A stretch of 64,000 nt of DNA from Tepidanaerobacteraceae bacterium (GCA_024655905.1 JANLFP010000002.1:73829-137828); one strand, 5' to 3'; positions 44,949 to 54,216 are shown, numbered from the stretch's first letter. Translations and numbers: made by a program. Notes: generated by a model not told the origin, from the sequence alone.

Positions 44949-45126
44949 GATTGCAAATGTTTTCCTCGTTGACGCTGTGGCAGAAGGCATATTATAATGT
45001 TTCTAAATGTTAAAATCCTTAAGATCACAGGAAGCGGCGGGGAGACAAAAAATCCCGGGTACATTTCTTGCAATAAAAGATACAAAATACTGATTTTGAC
45101 ATATTGGTGAATCTGGAGGGATAAGA

Positions 45127-45444
45127 TTGCGAATAGTTCATCATCCCATCCTGGGAGATGAAACCAGGGTATGCAATGCAATTATTACGGTGGATGGCAG
45201 ACAGATCCCAGCGATTGAAGGCGAGCCCATTGCGGCGGCGCTGCTGGCAGCGGGCATCAAAAAATTCAGGGAAACGCCTAAACATAATAAGCCAAGGGGC
45301 ATTTTCTGCGCTATCGGTAGATGCACCGATTGCGTGATGATAGTAGACGGTATCCCGAATGTCAGGACATGCATAACTCCCGTCCGGGACGGCATGATAA
45401 TAAAAACCCAGAAAGGGCTGGGAGAATGGAGTGAAGCCAGATGA
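45127..45444 (+). CDS. 2Fe-2S ferredoxin-like subunit of a flavin dehydrogenase (HcnA/SoxA-N type)
   Basis: A 105-residue ferredoxin-fold protein matching the small subunit of hydrogen cyanide synthase, D-hydroxyproline dehydrogenase and related enzymes. Cys ligands are in IFCAIGRCTDCVM near 58-70 and the later RTC near 79. TTG 45127 has GGAGGG upstream. Its end overlaps the next start by four bases. It begins a five-gene set that together rebuilds a heterotetrameric or larger sarcosine-oxidase-like enzyme. Confidence 0.9.
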   Translation: MRIVHHPILGDETRVCNAIITVDGRQIPAIEGEPIAAALLAAGIKKFRETPKHNKPRGIFCAIGRCTDCVMIVDGIPNVRTCITPVRDGMIIKTQKGLGEWSEAR

Positions 45445-46535
45445 AAACCACCGAAATGGCCATTATTGGAGCGGGCCCTGCGGGGCTTTCCTGTGCGGTG
45501 GAAGCCGCTCGGGCAGGAGCGAAAGTGACCGTGCTCGATGAAAATTTAAAACCGGGAGGTCAGCTTTTCAAACAAATCCACAAATTTTTTGGCTCCCGAG
45601 AACACAGGGCCGGTACCCGGGGATTTAGAATAGGGCAGCAGCTTCTCGATGAAACCGAAAAACTGGGTGTGGAAGTGCTCTTGAATTCCACTGTCTATGG
45701 ATTGTATGAGGATAGGCTCATAGCTTATATAAAGGACGGCCGAGATCATACATTGAAGGCCGAAAAAATCGTCATAGCAACAGGGGCTTCGGAAAATGCT
45801 CTAGCCTTTCCGGGATGCACTTTGCCCGGCGTAATGGGAGCGGGTGCGGCCCAGACAATGATTAATGTAAACAGGGTGCTGCCAGGCGAGAAAGTAGTCA
45901 TGGTTGGTTCCGGAAATGTGGGCCTCATAGTATCCTATCAGCTCATGCAGGCCGGAGCCGATGTGGTGGCACTTATAGAGGCTGCGCCAAAAATAGGCGG
46001 ATACGGGGTTCATGCAGCCAAAATACGGAGGGCCGGAGTCCCAATCTTTGCATCAACCACTATTAAAGAAGTTCTGGGAGAAGAAAGGGTAGAAGGTGTA
46101 ATTACCGTAGAACTGGACGAAAAGTGGAAACAGGTGAATGGTACGGAAAGGCAGTTTGAGGCCGATACCGTATGCCTGGCGGTAGGGCTATCGCCACTTA
46201 CCGAACTTGCATGGATGGCGGGATGCGAGTTTGCTTTTATTCCTGCGCTTGGCGGTCATGTGCCAATCCATGACAGGAATATGGAAACCACTTTGCCGGG
46301 AATATATGTGGCAGGAGATGTCACCGGGGTAGAGGAAGCCTCGTCGGCCATGGAGGAAGGACGCCTTGCCGGGGTGGCTGCCGCGGAAAGCCTCGGATAT
46401 ATCGATGCGCAAAAAGCGGAGGAATTGAAGAAAGAAATCTGGGGGAGGCTCGACGCCTTGAGGACTGGCCCCTTTGGTGAGGGAAGACGTGCTGCGAAGT
46501 TTAAACAGCTGAGTTCAAGGAGGTTGATGGCATGA
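45441..46535 (+). CDS. FAD/NAD(P)-binding oxidoreductase subunit (HcnB/OoxA type)
   Basis: A 364-residue flavoprotein with two dinucleotide folds: MAIIGAGPAGLSCAVEAARA at the N-terminus for FAD and VMVGSGNVGLIVSYQLMQAG near 153-172 for a second nucleotide. LPGIYVAGDVTGVEEASSA near 281-299 closes the FAD site. Orthologues accept electrons from the DAO-type subunit, here encoded by the fifth gene. It overlaps both neighbours by four bases, so the complex is probably made in fixed ratio. Confidence 0.92.
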   Translation: MKTTEMAIIGAGPAGLSCAVEAARAGAKVTVLDENLKPGGQLFKQIHKFFGSREHRAGTRGFRIGQQLLDETEKLGVEVLLNSTVYGLYEDRLIAYIKDGRDHTLKAEKIVIATGASENALAFPGCTLPGVMGAGAAQTMINVNRVLPGEKVVMVGSGNVGLIVSYQLMQAGADVVALIEAAPKIGGYGVHAAKIRRAGVPIFASTTIKEVLGEERVEGVITVELDEKWKQVNGTERQFEADTVCLAVGLSPLTELAWMAGCEFAFIPALGGHVPIHDRNMETTLPGIYVAGDVTGVEEASSAMEEGRLAGVAAAESLGYIDAQKAEELKKEIWGRLDALRTGPFGEGRRAAKFKQLSSRRLMA

Positions 46536-47041
46536 TACAAAAAACCGGCGTAATATACCAGGGATACCCTTCAGAGCAGGAACTCTCGAAGTCGCCGGGG
46601 GTTCCTTCCGATGAACGCATCAAAAGGGGGCCCGTAGCATTTATAGAGTGCGTGCAGGAAATTCCCTGCAACCCATGCGAGGAGGCATGCCCATATGGCG
46701 CCATTGCTGTTGGGCAGCCGATTACCAATCTTCCGAGATTAGATGAAAAAAAATGCGTAGGATGCGGTGCATGCATAGCTAAATGTCCTGGCCTTGCAAT
46801 ATTTGTGCTGGACGGCTCAGAGCAAAAAGCAAAGATTAGCTTTCCGCATGAATATTATCCCCTTCCGCAAAAGGGAGATGTTGTGGATTGCGTTGATCGG
46901 GAAGGAAAAGCCATTGTAAAGGGTATTGTGCTAAAAGTGGTAAAATCGCCAAAATATGATGCTACAGCAGTAGTGACCGTTGAAGTTCCGATGGAGTATA
47001 TAAAAATTATCCGCAGCATTAAGCGGCCGGGGAGGTCATAG
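46532..47041 (+). CDS. Di-cluster [4Fe-4S] ferredoxin subunit
   Basis: A 169-residue electron carrier. The two Cys blocks CNPCEEACPYGAI near 46-58 and CVGCGACIAKCPGLAIFVLD near 75-94 indicate two [4Fe-4S] clusters. A beta-rich tail of about 60 residues follows. This extra ferredoxin is not part of the classical three-subunit HcnABC enzyme, and would carry electrons onward to ferredoxin or a membrane acceptor in this anaerobe. Confidence 0.9.
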   Translation: MIQKTGVIYQGYPSEQELSKSPGVPSDERIKRGPVAFIECVQEIPCNPCEEACPYGAIAVGQPITNLPRLDEKKCVGCGACIAKCPGLAIFVLDGSEQKAKISFPHEYYPLPQKGDVVDCVDREGKAIVKGIVLKVVKSPKYDATAVVTVEVPMEYIKIIRSIKRPGRS

Positions 47042-47043
47042 GT

Positions 47044-47307
47044 ATGAAAGAAGAATATATTTGCCGATGCGAGGAGATAACACGGGAAGAAATTGAAAGG
47101 GCCATTGCCGAAGGTGCCACCACCATTTCTGGAATAAAAAAGAGGACAAGGGCTGGTATGGGCCTATGCCAGGGGAGGACCTGCCGTCGGCTAATCACTC
47201 AGATGCTGTCTAAAGTGAAGGACCCGGCGGAGATAACACCGCCCACATCCAGACCCCCGGTAAGGGCTATTAAAATCGGGGAGATAGTGGAGGGAGAAGA
47301 GGATTGA
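47044..47307 (+). CDS. BFD-like [2Fe-2S]-binding protein
   Basis: An 87-residue protein with the bacterioferritin-associated ferredoxin Cys pattern: CRCEEITREEIERAI at the N-terminus and GMGLCQGRTCRR near 38-49. In related enzymes this domain is fused to the C-terminus of the B subunit; here it is a separate gene. A Pro-rich tail follows. It overlaps the next start (TTGA). Confidence 0.9.
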   Translation: MKEEYICRCEEITREEIERAIAEGATTISGIKKRTRAGMGLCQGRTCRRLITQMLSKVKDPAEITPPTSRPPVRAIKIGEIVEGEED

Positions 47308-48497
47308 AGAAAACAGCTGAGATCGTGGTGATAGGCGGAGGCGTCATAGGCACCTCTATCGCATATTTTCTTTCAAAAAAGGGCAAAAAAGTCGTCCTCG
47401 TGGAAAAAGATGATCTGGCCTCGGGCTCTTCTGGGGCGTGTGACATAGATATAATCCTCCAGTCCAAAAACCCCGGCATTCATCTGAAACTTGCCATGGA
47501 AAGCGCCGAAATTTATAAAAATCTGACGGAAGAATTGGATTTTGATATAGAGTATGAAAACACCGGCGGCATGATACTCATAGAAGATGAAGATCAATTG
47601 CAGGTAATGAGGGAGTTTGTAAAAAAACAAAAAGCTATAGGTCTTCAGGTTGATTTGCTGGATTTTAAGGAAGCTTCAAAACTTCAAAAGGGCCTCGCGC
47701 CTCATCTGGTAGGAGCGACATACAGTCCGCAGGACGCCCATGTAAATCCAATGAGTGTCTGCATGGGTTTCGCAATGGCCGCCGCAAAGCTTGGAGCCGA
47801 GATTTGCCTGGATACAGCCGTGGTTGACATCAAAACGTCAAAAGGTGCGGTAAAATCCGTCGTGACAAATCGGGGAGAAATAGAGACGGCTACGGTTATA
47901 AACGCCGCCGGTGTGTACGCGCCGGAGATCTGCGCCATGGTTGGCATGAGCGTGCCCATAAAGCCGCGCCGGGGGCAGATAATAGTCACCGAACCTGTGC
48001 CTAAACTAATCATGGGAGATGTACTATGCGCCAAGTATATCGTTGCCAAGTACAATCCTGGTATTGTAGAATGCTCGGATGATCCGGAAACCCGTCTGGG
48101 AGTCGGGTTATCTTTGAGCCAAACCAGAAACGGAAACATACTTATAGGCGGCTGCCGGGAGTTTGTGGGATATAATCGGAGTACCACCCATGAAGCCTTA
48201 ACCACCATATTAAAACATGCTACAAGGCTGGTACCGGCTTTAAAGGAAATCCATGCCATCAGGTCCTTTGCTGGGCTCCGGCCATATACGCCGGACGGTT
48301 TGCCCCTGCTCGGCCCTGTAAATGGTATAGAGGGCTTCATCATGGCAGCGGGCCATGAAGGAGACGGCATAGCTTTGTCGCCTATTACAGGCAGAATCAT
48401 ATCCGACCTTATAACAGATGGAAAAACATTTGCAGATATTTCGAGTTTAAGTCCCAAAAGGTTTGATGCATGGGGAGAAAATAGATTTGCGTCATAA
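47304..48497 (+). CDS. DAO-family FAD-dependent amine/amino-acid dehydrogenase (HcnC/SoxB type)
   Basis: A 397-residue substrate-oxidising subunit. The FAD fold is IVVIGGGVIGTSIAYFLSKK at 5-24. FAGLRPYTPDGLPLLGPV near 321-338 and AAGHEGDGIALSPITGR near 347-363 are typical of glycine oxidase, sarcosine oxidase beta and D-proline or D-hydroxyproline dehydrogenases. The fifth gene of the cluster, its TTG start overlapping the previous stop. Candidate substrates: D-amino acids, hydroxyproline, sarcosine or an opine. The racemase that follows favours a D-amino acid. Confidence 0.9.
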   Translation: MKKTAEIVVIGGGVIGTSIAYFLSKKGKKVVLVEKDDLASGSSGACDIDIILQSKNPGIHLKLAMESAEIYKNLTEELDFDIEYENTGGMILIEDEDQLQVMREFVKKQKAIGLQVDLLDFKEASKLQKGLAPHLVGATYSPQDAHVNPMSVCMGFAMAAAKLGAEICLDTAVVDIKTSKGAVKSVVTNRGEIETATVINAAGVYAPEICAMVGMSVPIKPRRGQIIVTEPVPKLIMGDVLCAKYIVAKYNPGIVECSDDPETRLGVGLSLSQTRNGNILIGGCREFVGYNRSTTHEALTTILKHATRLVPALKEIHAIRSFAGLRPYTPDGLPLLGPVNGIEGFIMAAGHEGDGIALSPITGRIISDLITDGKTFADISSLSPKRFDAWGENRFAS

Positions 48498-48511
48498 TAG
48501 AATTTGATAGC

Positions 48512-48681
48512 ATGATTTTTTGTATCATTATAGTTGCCTTCTTGCACGCGACTCTTAGCATTATAGGATATTTAAGCACGATAAAAATTGTATTTGGACA
48601 TGCATGATGCCAAACGCATCACCATCAGATGAGGAAAATATTAATCTGTATTTTCGGGATAGTTGTTATGAGGACGGTTAA
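48512..48681 (+). other. Two tiny coupled reading frames, significance unclear
   Basis: ATG 48512 opens 31 codons of a hydrophobic peptide (VAFLHATLSIIGYLSTIKIV). Its TGA overlaps ATG 48604 (ATGA), which opens 25 codons (PSDEENINLYFRDSCYEDG). Its TAA in turn overlaps the racemase ATG 48681 (TAATG). Neither has a good ribosome site. They may be the remains of a transporter gene, or a leader that couples translation to the racemase. Confidence 0.35.
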
Positions 48682-49406
48682 TGAGCAAAAGGGGATGGGG
48701 CAGAATGATAATAAAAGGCGGCCGAACTAATTATGGAGAAGCCATAGGGATACTGATGCTGGATACGAAATTTCCCAGGATTCCAGGAGATATTGGGAAT
48801 ACTCTGACATTTAATTTTCCCGTTCGATATAAAAAAGTGAAGGGAGCCACTGCGCATAAAGTGGTGAGGGAAGCTGACCCCTCCCTCGTTTCTCCGTTTA
48901 TAGAAGCGGCAAGAGAGCTGCAACAGGAGGGAGTGAGTGCCATTACTGCCAGTTGCGGCTTTCTTGCCATTTTTCATGATTATATTGCTGATGCTGTAGA
49001 CATCCCCGTTTTTACATCCAGTCTTCTTCAGGTGCCGATTGTCTATAGAATGTTGAAAAAAGGGCAAAAAGTGGGAATCATGACCGCCAGCAAACCCCAC
49101 CTTACCGAAAAACATTTCAGGGGCGTGGGGATAGAAGATATACCCATGGTGATATATGGGATGGAGGATCAGGAGGAATTTCCGGCAGTGTTTCTGGACC
49201 AGAAGGAAACCCTGGATGTGGAGAAAGCGGAAAACGAAATGGTGCGGGTGGCGGAAAAGATGATTGGCGAAAACCATGATGTAGGAGCAATAGTTTTCGA
49301 ATGCACCAACATGCCGCCATTCCGCAGGGCAGTCCAGCAGGCGGTAAATCTTCCGGTGTTTGATATTGTAACGCTTACAAATTATGTGTATAGTTCTATA
49401 ATGTAA
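48681..49406 (+). CDS. Aspartate/glutamate/hydantoin racemase-family protein
   Basis: A 241-residue protein with the two-Cys racemase architecture: ITASCGFLAIFHDYI near 91-105 carries the first Cys and VFECTNMPPFRRAVQQA near 205-221 the second, both present. It could racemise an amino acid or isomerise a maleate-like compound. It follows the five-gene dehydrogenase cluster by about 180 bp on the same strand, so it may supply a D-amino acid to that enzyme. ATG 48681 has GAGG upstream; ATG 48705 is an alternative. Confidence 0.82.
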   Translation: MSKRGWGRMIIKGGRTNYGEAIGILMLDTKFPRIPGDIGNTLTFNFPVRYKKVKGATAHKVVREADPSLVSPFIEAARELQQEGVSAITASCGFLAIFHDYIADAVDIPVFTSSLLQVPIVYRMLKKGQKVGIMTASKPHLTEKHFRGVGIEDIPMVIYGMEDQEEFPAVFLDQKETLDVEKAENEMVRVAEKMIGENHDVGAIVFECTNMPPFRRAVQQAVNLPVFDIVTLTNYVYSSIM

Positions 49407-49435
49407 TTGTTCGGTCTTATAAGCAATGTGTATAT

Positions 49436-49462
49436 AAAAGAGGGCAGCCAGCCTCTTTTTTA
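49436..49462 (+). terminator. Intrinsic terminator after the racemase gene
   Basis: AAAAGAGG-N8-CCTCTTTT followed by further T. The stretch from here to 49635 shows no gene. Confidence 0.85.
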
Positions 49463-49635
49463 TTTTTTTCTTTAAAATTATGTTGCCGGCAGGAATTTTT
49501 ATATTTATGTAGAATAATAATATATAGATAATTAATTAACTTAAAAAAGGATGTTGTGGGAAAACACCAATTGCTCGGGAATCTCGATATTGAATGGTTG
49601 CATGAAATGAGTATAACACGATAAGGTGAAAAATA

Positions 49636-50886
49636 ATGCCAAAATGGCCCGGAAATAGCAAATACGTTAAAAAACTAAACCGTATGACTGTTTTGAATAT
49701 AATAAAAGATAACGAATCCATATCCCGCCAGCAGCTGGCAAGGATGACCGGACTCACGCCCCCGGCAATAACCCAGATAATCAGAGAACTTATTAATATG
49801 GGCTTTGTGAAGGAAGTGGGGTTGGAGAAATCCTGCGGCGGCAGAAGGCCCGTACAGTTGCAATTTAACCCGGAAGCGGGTTTTGTGTTGGGGCTGGAAG
49901 TAACCAGGCATGAAACCACTCTTGGCATAGCGGATTTAAAAAACCACCCCACGGATATCCGGACTTTTGAACTGGACATGACAGACCCTGAAGCCGGCAT
50001 TCACCAACTGTCAGAAACTATAAGACAGGTTATAAACAATTCAAAATATCGGGATAAAAAATTTTTGGGGCTGGGGGTCGCTTTTCCGGGGCTGCTGAAC
50101 TTAAAAGAAGGCATAGTTAAGCGCTCCATAAATCTGGGGCCCAAATGGAACGGGTTCCCTGTAAAAAGTGCCATCGAAAGAGAAATTGGCCTTCCGGTCT
50201 ATATAGAAAACAATTCCAATGCGTCGGCACTGGCGGAAAGATGGTTTGGGGGAGGGAACGATTGCACAGATTTAGTTTATATTAATCTCGGAGAAGGCAT
50301 CAGCGCCGGCATAATCATGGACGACCGGATACTGCAGGGGTTTCAGGGCCATGCCGGTGAAATCGGCCACATTGTCATGGTTGAAGGCGGCCCCCTGTGC
50401 AACTGCGGCAACCGAGGATGCATGGAGAGCATATGCGGGATTCCGGCGATTGTAAGGAAAGCTGTATCTGAAATGCCTTTTATAAAAGAAGGTGACCCGC
50501 TAAAAGAGATATGGAAAATAAACGGGAAGATTTCCATAAATGACATATTAAAATCGGCTTCGATTGAAGGAACTTATTCCAATGAATTGCTCAAACAAAT
50601 GGGTAAATATGTGGGCCTTGCAGTAGCGGATGTGATAAACCTTTATAATCCCGGTGCGGTTTTCATAGGCGGAAAGATGGCAAAAGCGGCAGAAGTCTTC
50701 ATGGATATCTTGAAGCAAACGGTGAATTCGCATGCTTTTCCAGAAATAGCGGGGTCCACAGAAATAAAACTTTCGGCCCTTGACGGAAACTCCGGGGTAA
50801 TAGGAGCCTGTGCCCTGGCGCTGCGGGAATTGCTGAAACCAAACTCCAGTATTTTGGAAGACATGCAAGCTTATGCAGACAAATAA
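49636..50886 (+). CDS. ROK-family transcriptional regulator (XylR/NagC type)
   Basis: A 416-residue regulator. N-terminal winged helix: SISRQQLARMTGLTPPAITQ near 30-49. ROK fold: VYIENNSNASALAERWFGGG near 193-212, followed by the zinc-site signature GHAGEIGHIVM and CNCGNRGCMES near 255-265, which has the Cys ligands. The kinase DxGxT motif is degenerate (VLGLEVTRHET), so it is a sugar sensor, not a kinase. It precedes uxaB and uxaA and probably represses hexuronate genes. Confidence 0.92.
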   Translation: MPKWPGNSKYVKKLNRMTVLNIIKDNESISRQQLARMTGLTPPAITQIIRELINMGFVKEVGLEKSCGGRRPVQLQFNPEAGFVLGLEVTRHETTLGIADLKNHPTDIRTFELDMTDPEAGIHQLSETIRQVINNSKYRDKKFLGLGVAFPGLLNLKEGIVKRSINLGPKWNGFPVKSAIEREIGLPVYIENNSNASALAERWFGGGNDCTDLVYINLGEGISAGIIMDDRILQGFQGHAGEIGHIVMVEGGPLCNCGNRGCMESICGIPAIVRKAVSEMPFIKEGDPLKEIWKINGKISINDILKSASIEGTYSNELLKQMGKYVGLAVADVINLYNPGAVFIGGKMAKAAEVFMDILKQTVNSHAFPEIAGSTEIKLSALDGNSGVIGACALALRELLKPNSSILEDMQAYADK

Positions 50887-50910
50887 GAAATAAACTATAG
50901 CAATTACTAT

Positions 50911-50949
50911 GCATGTTCATGCTTATGTTAAAAAAATCGAGGTTATAAT
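50911..50949 (+). promoter_or_regulatory. Palindrome and -10 box upstream of uxaB
   Basis: GCATG-TT-CATGC at 50911-50922 is a short dyad 22 bp before a TATAAT at 50944-50949. The dyad would cover the -35 region, suiting repression, perhaps by the ROK protein. The -35 itself is weak. Confidence 0.4.
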
Positions 50950-50972
50950 AAAAATTTCTGGAGGGATGCAAG

Positions 50973-52493
50973 ATGCCAAAATTGAACAAAGAATTATTAA
51001 AAAGCGGATTCAAATTTCCGGAAGATTTGCAGGTACAGGAGTTTCCGGAAAATCTGCCGGAAAGAGTGATTCAGTTTGGAGAAGGCAACTTTTTGAGGGC
51101 ATTTGTGGACTGGATGTTTCATCAGATGAACAAAAACAAGCTGTTCAACGGGCGCGTTGTGGTTGTTCAGCCCATAGCCGAAGGCCTGGTTCCCAAAATA
51201 AATGAGCAGGATGGCCTCTATACATTGATTTTGAGGGGTTTAAAGGATGGCAGACCCACGGAGATTAAGGAGATAATCAGCTCCGTAGGCAGAGGAATCA
51301 ATCCGTATAAGGACTGGGATTCATACCTTAAATGTGCCGAAGACCCCAACATAGAATTCGTGATTTCCAATACAACCGAGGCTGGTATAGCCTACGATAA
51401 AAACGATAGCCTGGAAAACAAGCCACCGGTGTCCTATCCGGGCAAGCTCACGGCATACCTTTACCACAGGTTCCGGCATTTCAACGGCGATCCTGCCAAA
51501 GGTATGGTGATCATTCCGTGCGAGCTTATCGACAGAAATGGCGATAACCTGAAGAGGATTGTTCTCCAGCTTTCCGATGACTGGAACCTTCCGGAAGAAT
51601 TTAAGAAATGGGTAAGAAAACACAACATATTTTTAAATACCCTTGTGGATAGAGTTGTGACCGGCTACCCCAGGGATGAAATAAAAGACATGCAGGCAAA
51701 ACTCGGCTATGAAGATGAACTAGTGGACACGGGAGAATTGTTCCACCTATGGGTAATTGAGGGGCCGAAGGAGCTTTCCGAAAGATTGCCCTTTACAAAG
51801 GTGGGACTCAACGTTATTTGGACTGATGACATGACTCCATACAGGACCAGAAAAGTGCGCATTTTAAACGGCGCCCATACCTCTTCGGTGCCGGCAGCAT
51901 TCCTGTATGGTCTTGAGACAGTAGGCGAAATGATGGACCATGAAGTCATGGGCAAATATACGAGACAAATCATATATGATGAAATAATTCCATCTATAGA
52001 CCTTGATAAGGTAATGCTCACAGAATTTGCCGATTCGGTTGTGGAGCGATTCCAGAACCCGTATATCAAGCATTATCTCATAAGCATACTGCTGAATTCA
52101 TCTTCCAAATTCAAGACAAGGGTTTTGCCCTCTATACTTGAATATAGAAAGCTCAATGGTAAACTTCCGGAAAAGCTCACCTTCTCACTGGCGGCCCTCA
52201 TCGCCGTTTATAAAGACGGCCAAGTGGAGGGCGGTGCCATGAAGGCAAGAAGGGAAAAGGGTGAATTCACCATGAAGGATGACCTCCCTGTGCTGGAATT
52301 TTTCGAAGAAACATGGAAGGGCTTCGACGGAAGCAGAGAGTCCGCAGTAAAAGTTGCTGAAAGGGTTCTAGCCAATACTGCCATGTGGGGCGAAGACCTG
52401 AACAAGGTGGAAGGCCTTGCGGAAAAAGTGGGAGATTACCTGTATCAGATTACAAAAGACGGTATAAAAGCGACGGTAAAGAAACTTATTTAA
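50973..52493 (+). CDS. uxaB: Tagaturonate reductase (altronate oxidoreductase)
   Basis: A 506-residue member of the long-chain mannitol dehydrogenase family that reduces tagaturonate to altronate with NADH in galacturonate breakdown. The NAD fold begins RVIQFGEGNFLRAFVDWMF near 30-48. The catalytic K-x5-N-x3-H motif region is RKVRILNGAHTS near 294-305. The length and the adjacent altronate dehydratase favour UxaB over mannitol or fructuronate reductases. GGAGGG precedes ATG 50973. Confidence 0.93.
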   Translation: MPKLNKELLKSGFKFPEDLQVQEFPENLPERVIQFGEGNFLRAFVDWMFHQMNKNKLFNGRVVVVQPIAEGLVPKINEQDGLYTLILRGLKDGRPTEIKEIISSVGRGINPYKDWDSYLKCAEDPNIEFVISNTTEAGIAYDKNDSLENKPPVSYPGKLTAYLYHRFRHFNGDPAKGMVIIPCELIDRNGDNLKRIVLQLSDDWNLPEEFKKWVRKHNIFLNTLVDRVVTGYPRDEIKDMQAKLGYEDELVDTGELFHLWVIEGPKELSERLPFTKVGLNVIWTDDMTPYRTRKVRILNGAHTSSVPAAFLYGLETVGEMMDHEVMGKYTRQIIYDEIIPSIDLDKVMLTEFADSVVERFQNPYIKHYLISILLNSSSKFKTRVLPSILEYRKLNGKLPEKLTFSLAALIAVYKDGQVEGGAMKARREKGEFTMKDDLPVLEFFEETWKGFDGSRESAVKVAERVLANTAMWGEDLNKVEGLAEKVGDYLYQITKDGIKATVKKLI

Positions 52494-52578
52494 GATTTTA
52501 TGTAAAAAGTTACGTTTGATGACAAGTTAAGATCTGGATTTTGACCCTTTAAGAGATGGAAGACATGGGTCGGATTAA

Positions 52579-52689
52579 GCAGGATTTGCCAAAAAGGCAA
52601 ATCCTGCTATTGGAAAACTGATATAGTAACTATAAACTATTAATATCAGAGGTGAGAAGTATTACATTCAACTTCTCGCTTCTCACCTC
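52579..52689 (+). promoter_or_regulatory. Two hairpins between uxaB and uxaA
   Basis: GCAGGATTTGCC-AAAAA-GGCAAATCCTGC at 52579-52607 is a perfect 12-bp hairpin without a T tract. GAGGTGAGAAG at 52649-52659 pairs with CTTCTCACCTC at 52679-52689, ending just before the uxaA ribosome site; the right arm carries TTCTC repeat units. They may tune uxaA expression or stabilise uxaB mRNA. Confidence 0.6.
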
Positions 52690-52706
52690 ATACAGGGAGG
52701 ATTTTA

Positions 52707-54194
52707 ATGTCAATATTAAAGATTCATGAGAGGGACAATGTGGCAGTGGCCGTCGATGATATAAGGAAGGGAGAGATCCTGACCATAGGGCCTTTATCTA
52801 TTACAGCCCTTGAGGATATAAGCAAAGGGCACAAGATGGCCGTAAAGGATATACAAAAAGGCGAAAATGTTATAAAGTACGGTTTTGCTATCGGCCATGC
52901 CATTTCCGGTATAAAAGCCGGTCAATGGGTGCATTCTCACAATCTAAAGACAAATCTCGGCGAAATTCTGAATTATGAATATCATCCGGAATTGAAACGT
53001 CAGGTACCGATTAAATGCAATAAGACATTCAGAGGATATCGCCGCAAAGACGGGCGGGTAGGAGTTAGAAATGAAATATGGATAATCCCTACAGTAAGTT
53101 GTGTCAATAGAAATGCCCAGATAATTGCACGGCAAGCTTCGAAAGAATTTTTGGGGGCCGGGAATATCGAAGGAATATATGAATTCACGCACCCCTACGG
53201 ATGTTCCCAATTGGGACAAGATCATCTAAATACTCAGAAGATACTGGCCGACTTGATAAACCATCCTAACACCGGCGGAGTGCTGGTGCTGGGTCTTGGA
53301 TGCGAGAACAACAACATCCCGGAATTTAAGAAAGTGCTGAGAAAGTATGATTCAGAAAGAGTGAAATTCCTGGTAGCTCAGGAAGTGGAAGACGAGATTC
53401 AGGAAGGCGTAAGACTTATAGGCGAGCTTGTAGAATATGCTTCTCAATTTAATAGAGAAGACATTCCTTTATCCGAACTGGTAGTGGGCTTAAAATGCGG
53501 AGGGTCCGACGGCTTTTCAGGCATTACCGCCAACCCTCTGGTGGGAAGCTTTTCCGATAAACTCATATCCTGCGGTGGGAGCACGGTGCTCACGGAAGTG
53601 CCAGAGATGTTTGGAGCCGAGATTCTTCTCATGAATAGGGCAAAAAATCAGGAAATCTTTGAAAAGACAGTAAAGCTAATCAATGACTTTAAAGAGTACT
53701 TCATGGGATGCAACCAGCCCATATACGAGAACCCTTCTCCGGGCAACAAAAAGGGCGGTATTACCACCCTTGAGGAAAAGTCCCTGGGTTGCACCCAGAA
53801 GGGCGGCACCAGCGATGTGGTGGATGTGCTGGAATATGCCGAAACCGTAAAACAAAAAGGATTAAACCTTTTGAGTGCGCCGGGCAACGACATGGTGGCC
53901 TCTACTGCGCTGGCGGCATCGGGATGCCAGATGATCCTGTTTACCACTGGCAGAGGGACTCCCCTGGGGACTGCAGTCCCCACTGTAAAAATCGCCACCA
54001 ACAGCGATATTTTCAAGAGGAAATCCAACTGGATGGACTTTGACGCCGGAAGGCTGCTTGCCGGAGAGTCTATGGAAAAACTTACTGATGAACTCATGCA
54101 ATATGTCATAAAAGTAGCTTCGGGTATGCCTACAAAGTCTGAGAGAATGGGGTTTAGAGAAATAGCCATATTTAAAAATGGGGTAACTTTGTAA
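52707..54194 (+). CDS. uxaA: Altronate dehydratase
   Basis: A 495-residue Fe-dependent dehydratase making 2-keto-3-deoxygluconate from altronate. N-terminal SAF domain (about 1-75: NVAVAVDDIRKGEILTI), then the large catalytic domain with FRGYRRKDGRVGVRNEIWII near 111-130, HPYGCSQLGQDH near 166, LGLGCENNN near 195 and KCGGSDGFSGITANP near 264. The long form joins the two parts that are separate genes in some bacteria. It follows uxaB after a hairpin-rich gap. KDG kinase and aldolase are not in the window. Confidence 0.94.
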   Translation: MSILKIHERDNVAVAVDDIRKGEILTIGPLSITALEDISKGHKMAVKDIQKGENVIKYGFAIGHAISGIKAGQWVHSHNLKTNLGEILNYEYHPELKRQVPIKCNKTFRGYRRKDGRVGVRNEIWIIPTVSCVNRNAQIIARQASKEFLGAGNIEGIYEFTHPYGCSQLGQDHLNTQKILADLINHPNTGGVLVLGLGCENNNIPEFKKVLRKYDSERVKFLVAQEVEDEIQEGVRLIGELVEYASQFNREDIPLSELVVGLKCGGSDGFSGITANPLVGSFSDKLISCGGSTVLTEVPEMFGAEILLMNRAKNQEIFEKTVKLINDFKEYFMGCNQPIYENPSPGNKKGGITTLEEKSLGCTQKGGTSDVVDVLEYAETVKQKGLNLLSAPGNDMVASTALAASGCQMILFTTGRGTPLGTAVPTVKIATNSDIFKRKSNWMDFDAGRLLAGESMEKLTDELMQYVIKVASGMPTKSERMGFREIAIFKNGVTL

Positions 54195-54216
54195 ATAACT
54201 TTGTAAATATCAAGAA

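Noticed and set aside
44718-45126. Riboswitch for the oxidoreductase operon
   Set aside because: Has hairpins and a terminator but no conserved core I recognise; the terminator is about 180 nt before the first gene and may belong to the upstream region.
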